The position numbers were made by a program, and so were the translations under genes. From NCBI RefSeq assembly GCF_019469185.1, contig NZ_CP048264.1, positions 2,690,042 to 2,754,041 of the forward strand: 64,000 bases of DNA, given 5' to 3'. The DNA is from Gilliamella sp. ESL0441 (GTDB lineage Bacteria > Pseudomonadota > Gammaproteobacteria > Enterobacterales > Orbaceae). Each line of letters begins with the position of its first letter. Position 1 is the first letter of the stretch. This document shows positions 34,962-42,995 of this stretch, piece after piece. The notes under the pieces were generated by a model, which saw only the letters and a list, made by a program, of their open reading frames with translations, had not been told where the DNA came from and searched no databases.

Positions 34962-36043
34962 ACGGTGACCCTCTTAATTTTGGATTTAGTGATTTCATCA
35001 AATTCTGGATATGTTGATTTTTCTAGATTATGACCCTTTAACAGGGATAGCTGGTAACTGAGTAGATGAATAGGAATAGTCATAAATAATGATGTTAATA
35101 ATTCATCACAATGGATATCAAAGTTTAGATCGTGCTCAGTAATAGAATGCGAGTGGTGTGCATATAGGGTTATTACCTGTTTTGCATAGCGATTCAAAAA
35201 GGTTTTTAATGCTACGGCTCTTGCTTCTAATAACCCTTTTGGTTCAATAAATATGATGTAATCATCAGGATGTAAGCCGAGATAAGGGCCATGCATGTAC
35301 TCTTCCAATTCTTTTCCGAACGCCGTGTTACGAACCGTTTCGGTGAATTTAGTTTCTCCTTCACGAACGACACCATAAGTTGCACCATAGCCAATAAAAA
35401 TCACTCGTTTAGCGTGATCAAATTGTTTGAGATGATGATTTACCCATGATTGTGATTGTAGGATAACTTGTGGCAATGATGTCGTAACATTCTGTATTTG
35501 TTTAAGATAACTTTCAAATTGTTGCTTATCCAAACACCCTGTTTTTTGACCAATAATTAACGCAATCAACATTAAATCAAGAATAATGACACTATAGCCA
35601 GCACTCACATAGGGCATTTCTTCAACTGGCATCCCCATTGATAAAACATGATTGCTGATGTTATATATCGGACTGTTAGAATTACTAGTGAGGGTATAAA
35701 TAGTTCGATTTTCTTTAATAAATTGTTCAACCAAATGAATGGTGGAATAGCTTTCCCCACCTTGTGATATGGCAAAATAGAGCGTATTAGCGTCATTATA
35801 GTGTAAGTAGTTTGCTGCCATGGAAGGATCTTCAATATAAACAGGGAGTTTTAATATTTTACTCATCAATGGTCTGGCACTATAAGCGGCGTTGGCACTT
35901 GATCCTGTGGCAAAAATGACAATCGATTGAAGTGACTTTTCAGTATTTAAATCAATCTGATCAGCAAATAACGATTGATAATGATCTAATATGCTTTGAT
36001 AAAATTCAGGCACTAAGGCGACATAGTCTGCGATACTTTTCAT
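34958..36043 (-). CDS. gfrE: SIS-domain sugar deglycase/isomerase (GfrE-like)
   Basis: The 361-residue protein has two SIS domains like the isomerase half of GlmS: FATGSSANAAYSARPL near residue 49 and AISQGGESYSTIHLVEQF near 111, plus GYGATYGVVREGETKFTETV and the ELEEYMHGPYLG motif near 246 that binds the sugar phosphate. In Salmonella the equivalent enzyme, GfrE, acts on glucoselysine-6-phosphate. It sits between the EIID gene and the second SIS enzyme in the same operon. Annotation as a GlmS-like aminotransferase would be wrong because the glutaminase domain is absent. Confidence 0.7.
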   Translation of the reverse strand: MKSIADYVALVPEFYQSILDHYQSLFADQIDLNTEKSLQSIVIFATGSSANAAYSARPLMSKILKLPVYIEDPSMAANYLHYNDANTLYFAISQGGESYSTIHLVEQFIKENRTIYTLTSNSNSPIYNISNHVLSMGMPVEEMPYVSAGYSVIILDLMLIALIIGQKTGCLDKQQFESYLKQIQNVTTSLPQVILQSQSWVNHHLKQFDHAKRVIFIGYGATYGVVREGETKFTETVRNTAFGKELEEYMHGPYLGLHPDDYIIFIEPKGLLEARAVALKTFLNRYAKQVITLYAHHSHSITEHDLNFDIHCDELLTSLFMTIPIHLLSYQLSLLKGHNLEKSTYPEFDEITKSKIKRVTV

Positions 36044-36056
36044 TTTTATTTCCTAA

Positions 36057-36896
36057 TTATCCCAATAATCCACTCCATGCCCCTAAAATCCCGATTGCGG
36101 CAATAAGTAGAAGTATCCAATGCGCTTTAATCCCTTTTTTGACTAACATGAAGATGAATAACGTAAACATCAAAGGCAAAATTTGCGGTACAATTCCGTT
36201 GAAGATATCTTGTAGTGAGGCTGAATCATCGCCAGACCCAATTTTTAACGGCATATTTAATGTCACCATAGTAGCAACCATGGCACCGACCACACATAGC
36301 CCTAACACAGATGCTCCATAGGATAATTTATCCATTAAACCTGTCTTTTGGACCTTTTCAATAAAAGATGTGCCAATGTTATAGCCTATCAGTAAACCAA
36401 AATAACGGGCTAAAATGGCAGGTACATTAAAGATAAGCAAAAAGAGAAGTGGGCCTAGAATATTACCTTTTAGTGCTAAAGAGGTACCAATACCTGTTGC
36501 AATAACGCGTAATGTTCCCCAAAAAAACGAATCCCCCAGACCACTTAAAGGCCCCATTAGTGCAATTTTGACATCATTGATAGCGCTTTTATCAAAATCA
36601 CTATCGGTGGCATTTTGTTCTTCCATGGCAATACAAATACCTAGTGGAAAGGTGATTAACCATGGTGTGACGTTATAAAATTCTAAATGTCGTTGATAGG
36701 CATCAGTGAGTTCGATTTTATTATGACTGTAAATCTTATCTAAAGCTGGTCTCATCGCATAGGAATAGCCTAAGTTCATTTGTCGTTCATAATTCCATGA
36801 CCATTCAGCGGTAAATGAACGCCAAAACGTTCTGGATAACTCCTTATTGGTTATTAGTTTAGAACTCTTCATTTTCATAATCGATCTCCTGTGCAA
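36057..36896 (-). CDS. gfrD: mannose-family PTS EIID component
   Basis: EIID helps EIIC form the membrane channel of mannose-class PTS transporters. The protein has the family's WSWNYERQMNLGYSYAMRPA, FYNVTPWLITFPLGICIAME and LMGPLSGLGDSFFWGTLRVI motifs, and a C-terminal membrane segment (HWILLLIAAIGILGAWSGLL). The first ATG overlaps EIIC by 38 bp. A good ribosome site (AGGAG, 7 nt) instead precedes the ATG at 36878, giving MKMKSSKLITNKELSRTFWR, which I prefer. It lies in the gfr-like operon between EIIC and the SIS enzymes. Confidence 0.88.
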   Translation of the reverse strand: MHRRSIMKMKSSKLITNKELSRTFWRSFTAEWSWNYERQMNLGYSYAMRPALDKIYSHNKIELTDAYQRHLEFYNVTPWLITFPLGICIAMEEQNATDSDFDKSAINDVKIALMGPLSGLGDSFFWGTLRVIATGIGTSLALKGNILGPLLFLLIFNVPAILARYFGLLIGYNIGTSFIEKVQKTGLMDKLSYGASVLGLCVVGAMVATMVTLNMPLKIGSGDDSASLQDIFNGIVPQILPLMFTLFIFMLVKKGIKAHWILLLIAAIGILGAWSGLLG

Positions 36897-37695
36897 CTAC
36901 CGCATTTCCCATAGTGGTACTGAGTTTTTGCCCACTTTCTTCTGTAATCATCTTTTTGCCATTAAATGCCGAATAACCCGTTAAAATGAGCGCAAGACAT
37001 CCCCCAAAGATTGCCACACCGGTAACGGGTACTTTCATATAAACGGCAAGTGCAAAACCAAAAATAAAGAAGGTAGCATTGGTCTTTTTAATCATGATTT
37101 TCATTAACATTGCAAATCCAAATGCCGGCAATAAACCAGTTGCAATACCTAGTCCTTCAATAATAAATTTAGGTATCATTTCCAATAGACCATTCACCGC
37201 AGAACTGCCAAATAGATAAGAAAGTCCTACGACTAAACCGATTGGCAGATTGATTGAAAAGAATCCACCTAATAAATTCATTCGATCCATACCTTTACCA
37301 TTGCCTTCACTGGCGTATTTATCCGCTTTATGAACAAAGTAAGGAAGAATAAAAAGAAAACATAAGTTTTTAACCAATAAAACTAATGAAGCAATAGGAA
37401 TACCTAACGCCAAAGCAATTTCGGTACTTTTACCTGCCCCAATGGCGAACGCGGTACCCAGTATACTGCCTGATATAATTTCGGGTGGAATAGAAGCGCC
37501 AATAGAAAACGAACCTACAAATGCGAGTTCTAATGTAGCACCAATAACAATACCTTGTGTGATGTCGCCCATGACTAAACCAGCTAAAGTACAAGTAACA
37601 AGTGGTCTGGATAACATTGATGAACCTAATAAGTATTCACCATTGGCTAACATCGCAATCAAAGCTAAAACAATAGCTGTTAATTCGATACTCAT
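36859..37695 (-). CDS. gfrC: mannose-family PTS EIIC component
   Basis: The 278-residue membrane protein belongs to the EII-Sor (mannose/sorbose) class. It has LLGSSMLSRPLVTCTLAGLV near the N-terminus, IVIGATLELAFVGSFSIGAS and further hydrophobic segments to about residue 245, then a short polar tail. It forms the sugar path with EIID. It follows EIIB by 17 bp and overlaps EIID. The transported compound is probably an Amadori product (glucoselysine or fructoselysine), inferred only from the two SIS enzymes in the operon. Confidence 0.88.
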   Translation of the reverse strand: MSIELTAIVLALIAMLANGEYLLGSSMLSRPLVTCTLAGLVMGDITQGIVIGATLELAFVGSFSIGASIPPEIISGSILGTAFAIGAGKSTEIALALGIPIASLVLLVKNLCFLFILPYFVHKADKYASEGNGKGMDRMNLLGGFFSINLPIGLVVGLSYLFGSSAVNGLLEMIPKFIIEGLGIATGLLPAFGFAMLMKIMIKKTNATFFIFGFALAVYMKVPVTGVAIFGGCLALILTGYSAFNGKKMITEESGQKLSTTMGNAVVAQEIDYENEEF

Positions 37696-37712
37696 ATTTT
37701 TGTCCCTCTTAA

Positions 37713-38180
37713 CTATTTTTCAAATTTTTGCTTTGATTCGCTTGGGACTTGTTGAATATAGATCTCAATGCCGTCTTGTTGTAATCCTGTTAATAAATCC
37801 GCCTCAGTATCAGTTAAATTGATTGTTTTAGAGTAATTTTTTGTCCCTTCTCGAGGTTTAGTACCGCCTAAATTTAGGCTAGTGACTTTTCCTTGCGTGG
37901 CTCGTATGAGTTTTTCAGCATCTGCAACGGATTCAACGACAATTAACATTTGATATTTATCTGTTACGCCTGAATTGATCGCCTCAATACTGTCATCAAT
38001 TGACTTCATCACTAATTTTGCATTTTCTGGTTTAGCTAAACGAATAGCAGATTTACGTAATTCGTCATTAGCCACGACATCATTAGCCACTAAAATAGTG
38101 TTTGCACCAACATTTTCGAACCATGAAACAACTACCTGACCATGTAATAAACGGTGATCTACACGTAATAATTTAATCAT
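37713..38180 (-). CDS. gfrB: mannose-family PTS EIIB component
   Basis: The 155-residue protein starts MIKLLRVDHRLLHGQVVVSW, where His13 is the phosphorylated residue of mannose-class EIIB proteins. The remainder has the expected alternation of helices and strands (TILVANDVVANDELRKSAIR, LNLGGTKPREGTKNYSKTIN). It passes phosphate from EIIA to the incoming sugar at the EIIC/EIID channel. It is the first structural gene after the two regulators, 11 bp from the nearer one. Confidence 0.88.
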   Translation of the reverse strand: MIKLLRVDHRLLHGQVVVSWFENVGANTILVANDVVANDELRKSAIRLAKPENAKLVMKSIDDSIEAINSGVTDKYQMLIVVESVADAEKLIRATQGKVTSLNLGGTKPREGTKNYSKTINLTDTEADLLTGLQQDGIEIYIQQVPSESKQKFEK

Positions 38181-38191
38181 TGATATACCTC

Positions 38192-38875
38192 CTAGGTGAA
38201 ATCGACCACATATTTAGTATTACTAGCAAACTTGTACTCAAGCGCAATCGGTTCGTTATTAATATCAAAATAGTGATTAGTAATTTTAAAAAATGGGGCG
38301 TTAATATTGATACGTAATTGTTTGGAAAGTTCAGCATTGGCTACCATCAATTGCAAATCTTGCTCTAATTTATCGACTTTTTTCTTTCCCGAATTAATGA
38401 TTTCAAGTGCTGATAGTACCTTGATAATGGAAAGCTGAAAGTCAGGAAAATTAGTTAACGGTAGCAAAAAAATGGTTTTCGTTACGCTATTTGTTGCTAT
38501 CTCCAAAAAACCAATAAAGTAGATAAGTTCCGTTGATTTTATTTTTAATAATTGGCTGTAATAACAACCTGCTTGCCTGAGATAGGCTTCTTTGATCTGC
38601 TTTTTATGATTTGAATAAGCTTGAGGTTTAATTATGCCTGTCATTTCTAAAATCGTTTGAGTTGAAAGTGTAGGAGCGACAAATAATCCAACCCCTTTCT
38701 TTCTGACCACCATATTTTTTTCAACTAAACGATCAATCGCTTTACGGACTGTGGTTCGACTGACATCATAATCTTTTTGCAACTGACCTTCTGGCGGTAA
38801 CTCTGCACCCACACTATATTGTCCTGTACTTATCTGCTCCATTAATTGGAGTGCTAATTTTTCAAATAACTTCAT
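38192..38875 (-). CDS. GntR/HutC-type regulator with UTRA domain (nearer to PTS)
   Basis: Residues 1-70 form a GntR winged helix (QISTGQYSVGAELPPEGQLQ, then YDVSRTTVRKAIDRLVEKNM), and the rest is a ligand-binding UTRA-type domain ending FDINNEPIALEYKFASN. It overlaps the second regulator by 4 bp and lies 11 bp from EIIB, so it is probably co-transcribed with the operon it controls. The ligand is likely a phosphorylated Amadori sugar or its product. Salmonella gfr uses a sigma-54 activator (GfrR) instead, so control here is of another type. Confidence 0.85.
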   Translation of the reverse strand: MKLFEKLALQLMEQISTGQYSVGAELPPEGQLQKDYDVSRTTVRKAIDRLVEKNMVVRKKGVGLFVAPTLSTQTILEMTGIIKPQAYSNHKKQIKEAYLRQAGCYYSQLLKIKSTELIYFIGFLEIATNSVTKTIFLLPLTNFPDFQLSIIKVLSALEIINSGKKKVDKLEQDLQLMVANAELSKQLRININAPFFKITNHYFDINNEPIALEYKFASNTKYVVDFT

Positions 38876-39594
38876 TTGTATTCTTCCTGATAATTAAAGA
38901 TATTTTTTGCAGATAAGTGATATTTAAATCGATTACCAATTAAGTACTGGTCGGTGTGTTCAAACGGTTCAAAGTCATGATCATAACTGTAACTTGATAC
39001 TTTATAGATAGGTGTGCCTTCAGTAATTGCTAAATATTTGGCTTTATCGTTGAGAGCGACTTCATATGCGATCTCTTCTCGACCATGACTGGGTATAACA
39101 TGAAAATGTGTTTTTAAATATTCATAAAGCGAAACATCATTTAAATCTTGTTTAACTAAATCTTTAAATTTTTTAGAAGGAAGATAACTTATTTCATAAG
39201 ATAACGGAGTTTTATTCAATAAACGTTGTCTTGCTATTCTGATTAATCGCTGATTTGATTTAAAAAAGGTGTTTAATTCGGTAGGCATTGGGATGATATC
39301 ATTAGAGAGTACTTTAATTTTGATGTGAACATCATCTTCTTTTTGGCACTCTTCAGTAAACGAAGACATTTTTAGCATATTCATTTCAAAGACAGTATGA
39401 TTAGGGAGATGGTGATCTTCCTGAAAAACATCACCTTCCATCATTAAATCACTTAATGCTCTTCTAACTGTCGTTCGGCTTACCCCAAAATATTCGGCAA
39501 GCCCTCTTTCTGTCTTTATTTGACTGATTATTTTAGGATTTGCTCTAATTTGTTCTTCGACTTCAGTTTTGACTGCAATATCACGGTATTCCAA
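38872..39594 (-). CDS. GntR/HutC-type regulator with UTRA domain (operon-distal)
   Basis: The 240-residue protein has a GntR-type DNA-binding domain (ISQIKTERGLAEYFGVSRTT, then VRRALSDLMMEGDVF) and a UTRA effector domain (LINKTPLSYEISYLP-like LLNKTPLSYEISYLPSKKFK, and FEPFEHTDQYLIGNRFKYHL). It is the first gene of the gfr-like cluster and overlaps the next regulator by 4 bp. Two tandem GntR regulators of different sequence could respond to the two substrates handled by the two SIS enzymes. That link is inference. Confidence 0.85.
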   Translation of the reverse strand: MEYRDIAVKTEVEEQIRANPKIISQIKTERGLAEYFGVSRTTVRRALSDLMMEGDVFQEDHHLPNHTVFEMNMLKMSSFTEECQKEDDVHIKIKVLSNDIIPMPTELNTFFKSNQRLIRIARQRLLNKTPLSYEISYLPSKKFKDLVKQDLNDVSLYEYLKTHFHVIPSHGREEIAYEVALNDKAKYLAITEGTPIYKVSSYSYDHDFEPFEHTDQYLIGNRFKYHLSAKNIFNYQEEYK

Positions 39595-39844
39595 AGATCA
39601 CGCTCCATATTTGGGCTTTTTTATCCAATAGATATATCTTTAACAACCAATTACTGATTAAAAATTATCTAAAAAAATACATGCCGTCAATTTTAAGTAC
39701 CAAAAGTGTAGCCGAGATCACAATATTTATTATTAACTACATAAAATCAGGACAATAACTATTTAGTGTGAATTAACTAATAGGTGAAGTAATTAAAATA
39801 GAATAATTACAGATAATTTAGACAAGATAGGTGCAAGCTTATCT

Positions 39845-39955
39845 ATGATTAAAGTGGAATCGCTTCCACCTCAATCTATTAAAATTATGGACGAAAATAA
39901 TATTTATAAATTTGTTGAACTTGGTGTGAGTTATGTTTTATCAGATAAAGTGTAA
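39845..39955 (+). pseudogene. short coding remnant, unrecognised
   Basis: An open frame from ATG 39845 gives MIKVESLPPQSIKIMDENNI, then FVELGVSYVLSDKV and TAA; it is also open upstream to about 39794. The codon pattern looks coding and reads like the C-terminus of a lost protein. It lies in the 39595-39990 spacer between the regulators and the tRNA repeats, which otherwise shows nothing identifiable. Confidence 0.3.
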
Positions 39956-39996
39956 GCGATTATTCTCGATTCTCTTCTCATCAAAACCTAGATAAC

Positions 39997-40027
39997 AAAA
40001 AAGCCCGCTCATAAGAGCAGGCTTTTT
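39997..40027 (-). terminator. terminator T1 of the tRNA-Pro repeat array
   Basis: GCCCGCTC and GAGCAGGC around ATAA form an 8-bp stem with flanking A- and T-runs. It is a variant of T2 (40161-40192) and T3 (40326-40357), at the far end of the array. Confidence 0.75.
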
Positions 40028-40035
40028 GTTCAAAT

Positions 40036-40200
40036 TGGTCGGCGAGAGAGGATTACTCGCATTTCATGCTCGCCCTTCGGGTCGTTGCTGAAGCAACGCT
40101 GTTTCGCTTCGCTCAGCTCAAACCTCCAGTCGGTTCTCATCCTCTTTAAACGTAGATAACAAAAAAGCCCACTCATAAGAGTAGGCTTTTTTGTTCAAAT
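40036..40200 (-). repeat. 165-bp tRNA-Pro-derived tandem repeat, unit 2
   Basis: The unit is identical or nearly so to 40201-40365. On the minus strand it carries half a T-arm (GGAGGTT), a GC-rich insert of about 68 bp with small palindromes (GTTGCTTCAGCAAC), then AATCCTCTCTCGCCGACCA, which is the exact 3' end of the tRNA-Pro gene at 40366-40442. It also contains a terminator. Confidence 0.9.
40161..40192 (-). terminator. terminator T2 of the tRNA-Pro repeat array
   Basis: Same hairpin as T3, shifted by 165 bp: GCCCACTC, loop ATAA, GAGTAGGC, T-run on the minus-strand exit side. Confidence 0.75.
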
Positions 40201-40365
40201 TGGTCGGCGAGAGAGGATTACTCGCATTTCATGCTCGCCCTTCGGGTCGTTGCTGAAGCAACGCTGTTTCGCTTCGCTCAGCTCAAACCTCCAGTCGGTT
40301 CTCATCCTCTTTAAACGTAGATAACAAAAAAGCCCACTCATAAGAGTAGGCTTTTTTGTTCAAAT
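40201..40365 (-). repeat. 165-bp tRNA-Pro-derived tandem repeat, unit 1
   Basis: It immediately follows the 3' CCA of tRNA-Pro. Its own end repeats the tRNA 3' terminus with CCA, interrupted in the T-loop by a 68-bp insert. Together with unit 2 it gives two pseudo-tRNA 3' ends downstream of one real tRNA. Confidence 0.9.
40326..40357 (-). terminator. terminator T3, first after tRNA-Pro
   Basis: On the minus strand GCCTACTC, loop TTAT, GAGTGGGC and TTTTTT form a Rho-independent terminator 8 nt after the tRNA-Pro CCA. Confidence 0.85.
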
Positions 40366-40442
40366 TGGTCGGCGAGAGAGGATTCGAACCTCCGACCCAC
40401 TGGTCCCAAACCAGTTGCGCTACCAAGCTGCGCTACTCGCCG
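40366..40442 (-). tRNA. tRNA-Pro (anticodon UGG)
   Basis: The minus strand folds as a 77-nt cloverleaf. The acceptor stem pairs CGGCGAG with CTCGCCG, followed by ACCA. The anticodon stem ACTGG/CCAGT encloses loop TTTGGGA with anticodon TGG, and the T-arm has GGTTCGAATCC. CCA is encoded. It is co-transcribed with tRNA-His, 25 bp upstream, from one promoter. Confidence 0.96.
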
Positions 40443-40467
40443 TCAGATTTATTATGCATTGCATAAA

Positions 40468-40544
40468 TGGGGTGGCTAATGGGACTCGAACCCACGACAA
40501 CTGGAATCACAATCCAGGGCTCTACCAACTGAGCTATAGCCACC
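40468..40544 (-). tRNA. tRNA-His (anticodon GUG)
   Basis: The minus strand reads GGTGGCTATAGCTCAGTTGG at its 5' end. The anticodon loop TTGTGAT gives GTG, the T-arm is present, and the 3' end AGCCACCCCA encodes CCA. The extra 5' G typical of tRNA-His is included in the acceptor stem. His-Pro adjacency matches the hisR-proM order of enterics, though argX and leuT are absent. Confidence 0.96.
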
Positions 40545-40560
40545 GCTGAAGTAGGACGAA

Positions 40561-40589
40561 ATATTACGCATAAAAAATAATATTGTCCA
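40561..40589 (-). promoter_or_regulatory. promoter of the tRNA-His/tRNA-Pro operon
   Basis: On the minus strand TGGACA (40584-40589) and TAATAT (40561-40566) are separated by exactly 17 bp, a good sigma-70 promoter 17 bp upstream of tRNA-His. Confidence 0.7.
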
Positions 40590-40658
40590 GTATATTTTTA
40601 AAAAAAATCTTCAATTGGTTATATAAAAACCGCCTTATGGTTTAACCCTCTAGTATAT

Positions 40659-41963
40659 TTAAACTTTATGCGACATGATATGAATAATCTGTGTATCAGT
40701 GGCTTTCATGCTGTTACTGACAATTGCCCCTAAATTATTAATTGACGTTTCAACGCTATCACACACAATCCCTTCTTTACCGGTGACCCGAATACGATTT
40801 AAAGCCATGAGAACGGCTTTGAAAGCTGAAGATACGGATGTTGAAACTTTCATAGCGCAACTATTAGATGCACCATCACAAATAATACCAGATAAATCCC
40901 CAATCATACTACAAATAGCCATATCTACCGGTTCATACTCTCTTTTGCCTAACAACCATGCCATTCCTGCTGCTGAGCCCATAGCAGCAGTTGAAGCGGC
41001 ACAAAGCGCAGATAATGGCGGATATTTACTATGGATATAGATTGCTATGGTGTGCGATAAAATAAGCGCTCTGGCTAATTGCTCTTGAGAGGCTTTTAAA
41101 TGTTCAGCCACAACAACAACAGGCATGGTTGCCGTAATACCTTGGTTACCAGAACCTGAATTACTCATTGCTGGCAATGTAGCTCCGCCCATTCGAGCAT
41201 CAGATGCTGCTGTGGTGCGAATAATCACTTTAGACAGTAAATCATCCGCCATTAATCCATTTTTTGTATGTTCATGTAATGTAGCCGCAATACTTAATCC
41301 GTATTCTCGTTTTAACCCTTCTTCAGATAAAGCATTGTTTAATTTAGCAGCCTGTAAAATAAATTTTATATCATCAAAATTTGCATAGGTAGCAAATTCA
41401 TAAATAGATTTTACCGACATTTGTTTTATTATTGGATTTTGATTTAATTGATCGGCACAATCCGAATCAGATTGATAAATTATTTCACTATTTTTTTCGA
41501 TTAAAACTAAATTGGTATGTGAATTTTCAACACAAACTCTAACATGATCTGTTTCAGTGTAAATATTAGCTTCGGAGTAGATAGCTTTGTGATTTTCAGC
41601 TATATGGACACTAACTTTATTATCGGTAAGCATTTTTTTTGCTTGTATAAGTTGCTGTGAAGTAATTTTTTTTAATACTTCCAAACCAGCATCAGCGTCA
41701 CCACCGATAGCCCCAATCGCAGCAGCAATAGGTAAGCCAACCATACCAGTACCAGGAACAGTGACACCCATTCCATTCTTCATCAAATTAGGGGAAACAT
41801 AAGCCTCTATTTTTTTTATTTTGCTTTTGTCTATATACTGAGTTGCTACAGCTGAAGCAAATGCCAGAGAAATAGGTTCTGTACAACCAAGTGCTGGTAA
41901 AACTTCATGCTTTATTAGTTCAATTAATGCCTGCCATTGCAATTGTTGTCCAAACTTATCCAT
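40659..41963 (-). CDS. cyuA: L-cysteine desulfidase family protein (CyuA/YhaM-like)
   Basis: The 434-residue protein belongs to the UPF0597/serine dehydratase-alpha-like family, which in E. coli (CyuA, 436 residues) degrades L-cysteine to pyruvate, ammonia and sulfide with an iron-sulfur cluster. Visible features are VLPALGCTEPISLAFASAVA near residue 22, ATLPAMSNSGSGNQGITATM near 260, and Cys-containing CDGASNSCAMKVS and SMIGDLSGIICDG near 355. It stands alone, divergent from cpxRA across 320 bp, with no transporter (cyuP) next to it. Start at the ATG 41961-41963. Confidence 0.88.
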   Translation of the reverse strand: MDKFGQQLQWQALIELIKHEVLPALGCTEPISLAFASAVATQYIDKSKIKKIEAYVSPNLMKNGMGVTVPGTGMVGLPIAAAIGAIGGDADAGLEVLKKITSQQLIQAKKMLTDNKVSVHIAENHKAIYSEANIYTETDHVRVCVENSHTNLVLIEKNSEIIYQSDSDCADQLNQNPIIKQMSVKSIYEFATYANFDDIKFILQAAKLNNALSEEGLKREYGLSIAATLHEHTKNGLMADDLLSKVIIRTTAASDARMGGATLPAMSNSGSGNQGITATMPVVVVAEHLKASQEQLARALILSHTIAIYIHSKYPPLSALCAASTAAMGSAAGMAWLLGKREYEPVDMAICSMIGDLSGIICDGASNSCAMKVSTSVSSAFKAVLMALNRIRVTGKEGIVCDSVETSINNLGAIVSNSMKATDTQIIHIMSHKV

Positions 41964-42284
41964 TGATTAATCGTAAAATTATTAGGTGAAAATTTAACAA
42001 ATTCTTTATTATTATTTTATTATATCTTAAGTCATATTTGAATGATGATATTACACAATCTCTATATAATAGTGCAATTTTATAGCAAATAAATTAATTA
42101 AAATAGAACATTATTCATTTTCGTTTAAATTTTAATTAAAGCTATAGTTAAACTAAAGTTTTTGTTATCAACCAGGTAGTAAATTAAACAGCCAGTAATT
42201 GTTCAAAATATGTAATATTTTAGTAAAGTTACCTGACATTTTTTTTATTATTGTAATAATGTAACTACCTATAATTAAATAATA

Positions 42285-42977
42285 ATGGCGATTATGATAA
42301 ATATTTTATTAATTGATGATGATGTTGAATTATCACAAATGCTTAGTGAATATTTGACCAACGAAGGGTTTAATATCAAAAGCGTTTATTTAGGTAAAGA
42401 TGGTATCGAAGAGGCACTATCAGGCAAATATCGAGCAGCTATCCTTGATGTGATGTTACCCGATATTAATGGTATTGATGTTCTAAAAAGTATCCGTCAA
42501 CAATGTAATATGCCAGTTATTATGCTAACGGCAAAAGGTGACAATATCGATCGCGTTTTAGGCTTAGAACTCGGTGCTGATGATTATATTCCTAAACCAT
42601 GTTATCCACGCGAATTATTAGCGAGATTGCGTGCTGTTTTGCGTCGCTTTGATGAACGTTCAGTTGAAACCGTCGACGACAAAAAATACCATTTTAATGG
42701 TTTAGTATTAGATTTACCGCAACGGTTATGTACTTGGAATGGTCAAGTTATTGATTTAACTTCTACTGAGTTTAATTTACTTGTTTTACTTGTAAAACAT
42801 AGTGAACGGGTTGTCACAAAAGAAGAATTGTCCGAGATAGGACTTGGCCGTGCACGTGAGCTTTATGACCGCAGTGTCGATGTGCATATCAGTAATATTC
42901 GTCAGAAATTACATCAAGTCGCACAAAATGTGGTAACTATCGAAACCATCAGAGCGGTTGGTTATCGTATTCGTTAA
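42285..42977 (+). CDS. cpxR: response regulator CpxR
   Basis: An OmpR-class response regulator: receiver domain with acidic pocket IDDD, phosphoacceptor Asp55 in AAILDVMLPD and Lys104 in YIPKPCYPRE, then a winged-helix DNA-binding domain ending VETIRAVGYRIR-like IETIRAVGYRIR. The specific VITVRGSGY-type differences still fit CpxR, and the downstream kinase supports it. An ATG 9 bp later (42294, MINILLIDDDVELSQMLSEY) matches the CpxR N-terminus better and may be the true start. It is the first gene of cpxRA, controlling the envelope stress response. No cpxP gene lies upstream. Confidence 0.9.
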   Translation: MAIMINILLIDDDVELSQMLSEYLTNEGFNIKSVYLGKDGIEEALSGKYRAAILDVMLPDINGIDVLKSIRQQCNMPVIMLTAKGDNIDRVLGLELGADDYIPKPCYPRELLARLRAVLRRFDERSVETVDDKKYHFNGLVLDLPQRLCTWNGQVIDLTSTEFNLLVLLVKHSERVVTKEELSEIGLGRARELYDRSVDVHISNIRQKLHQVAQNVVTIETIRAVGYRIR

Positions 42978-42995
42978 TATCATAATAGGCTTAAG

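Noticed and set aside
39997..40365. CRISPR array or extra tRNA genes in the tandem repeats
   Set aside because: Unit length is 165 bp with no variable spacers, and the tRNA parts lack the 5' half and anticodon arm, so they are not tRNA genes.
42121..42284. CpxR boxes (GTAAA-N5-GTAAA) upstream of cpxR
   Set aside because: The best match (GTAAT...GTAAA) has the wrong spacing of six; too weak to list.
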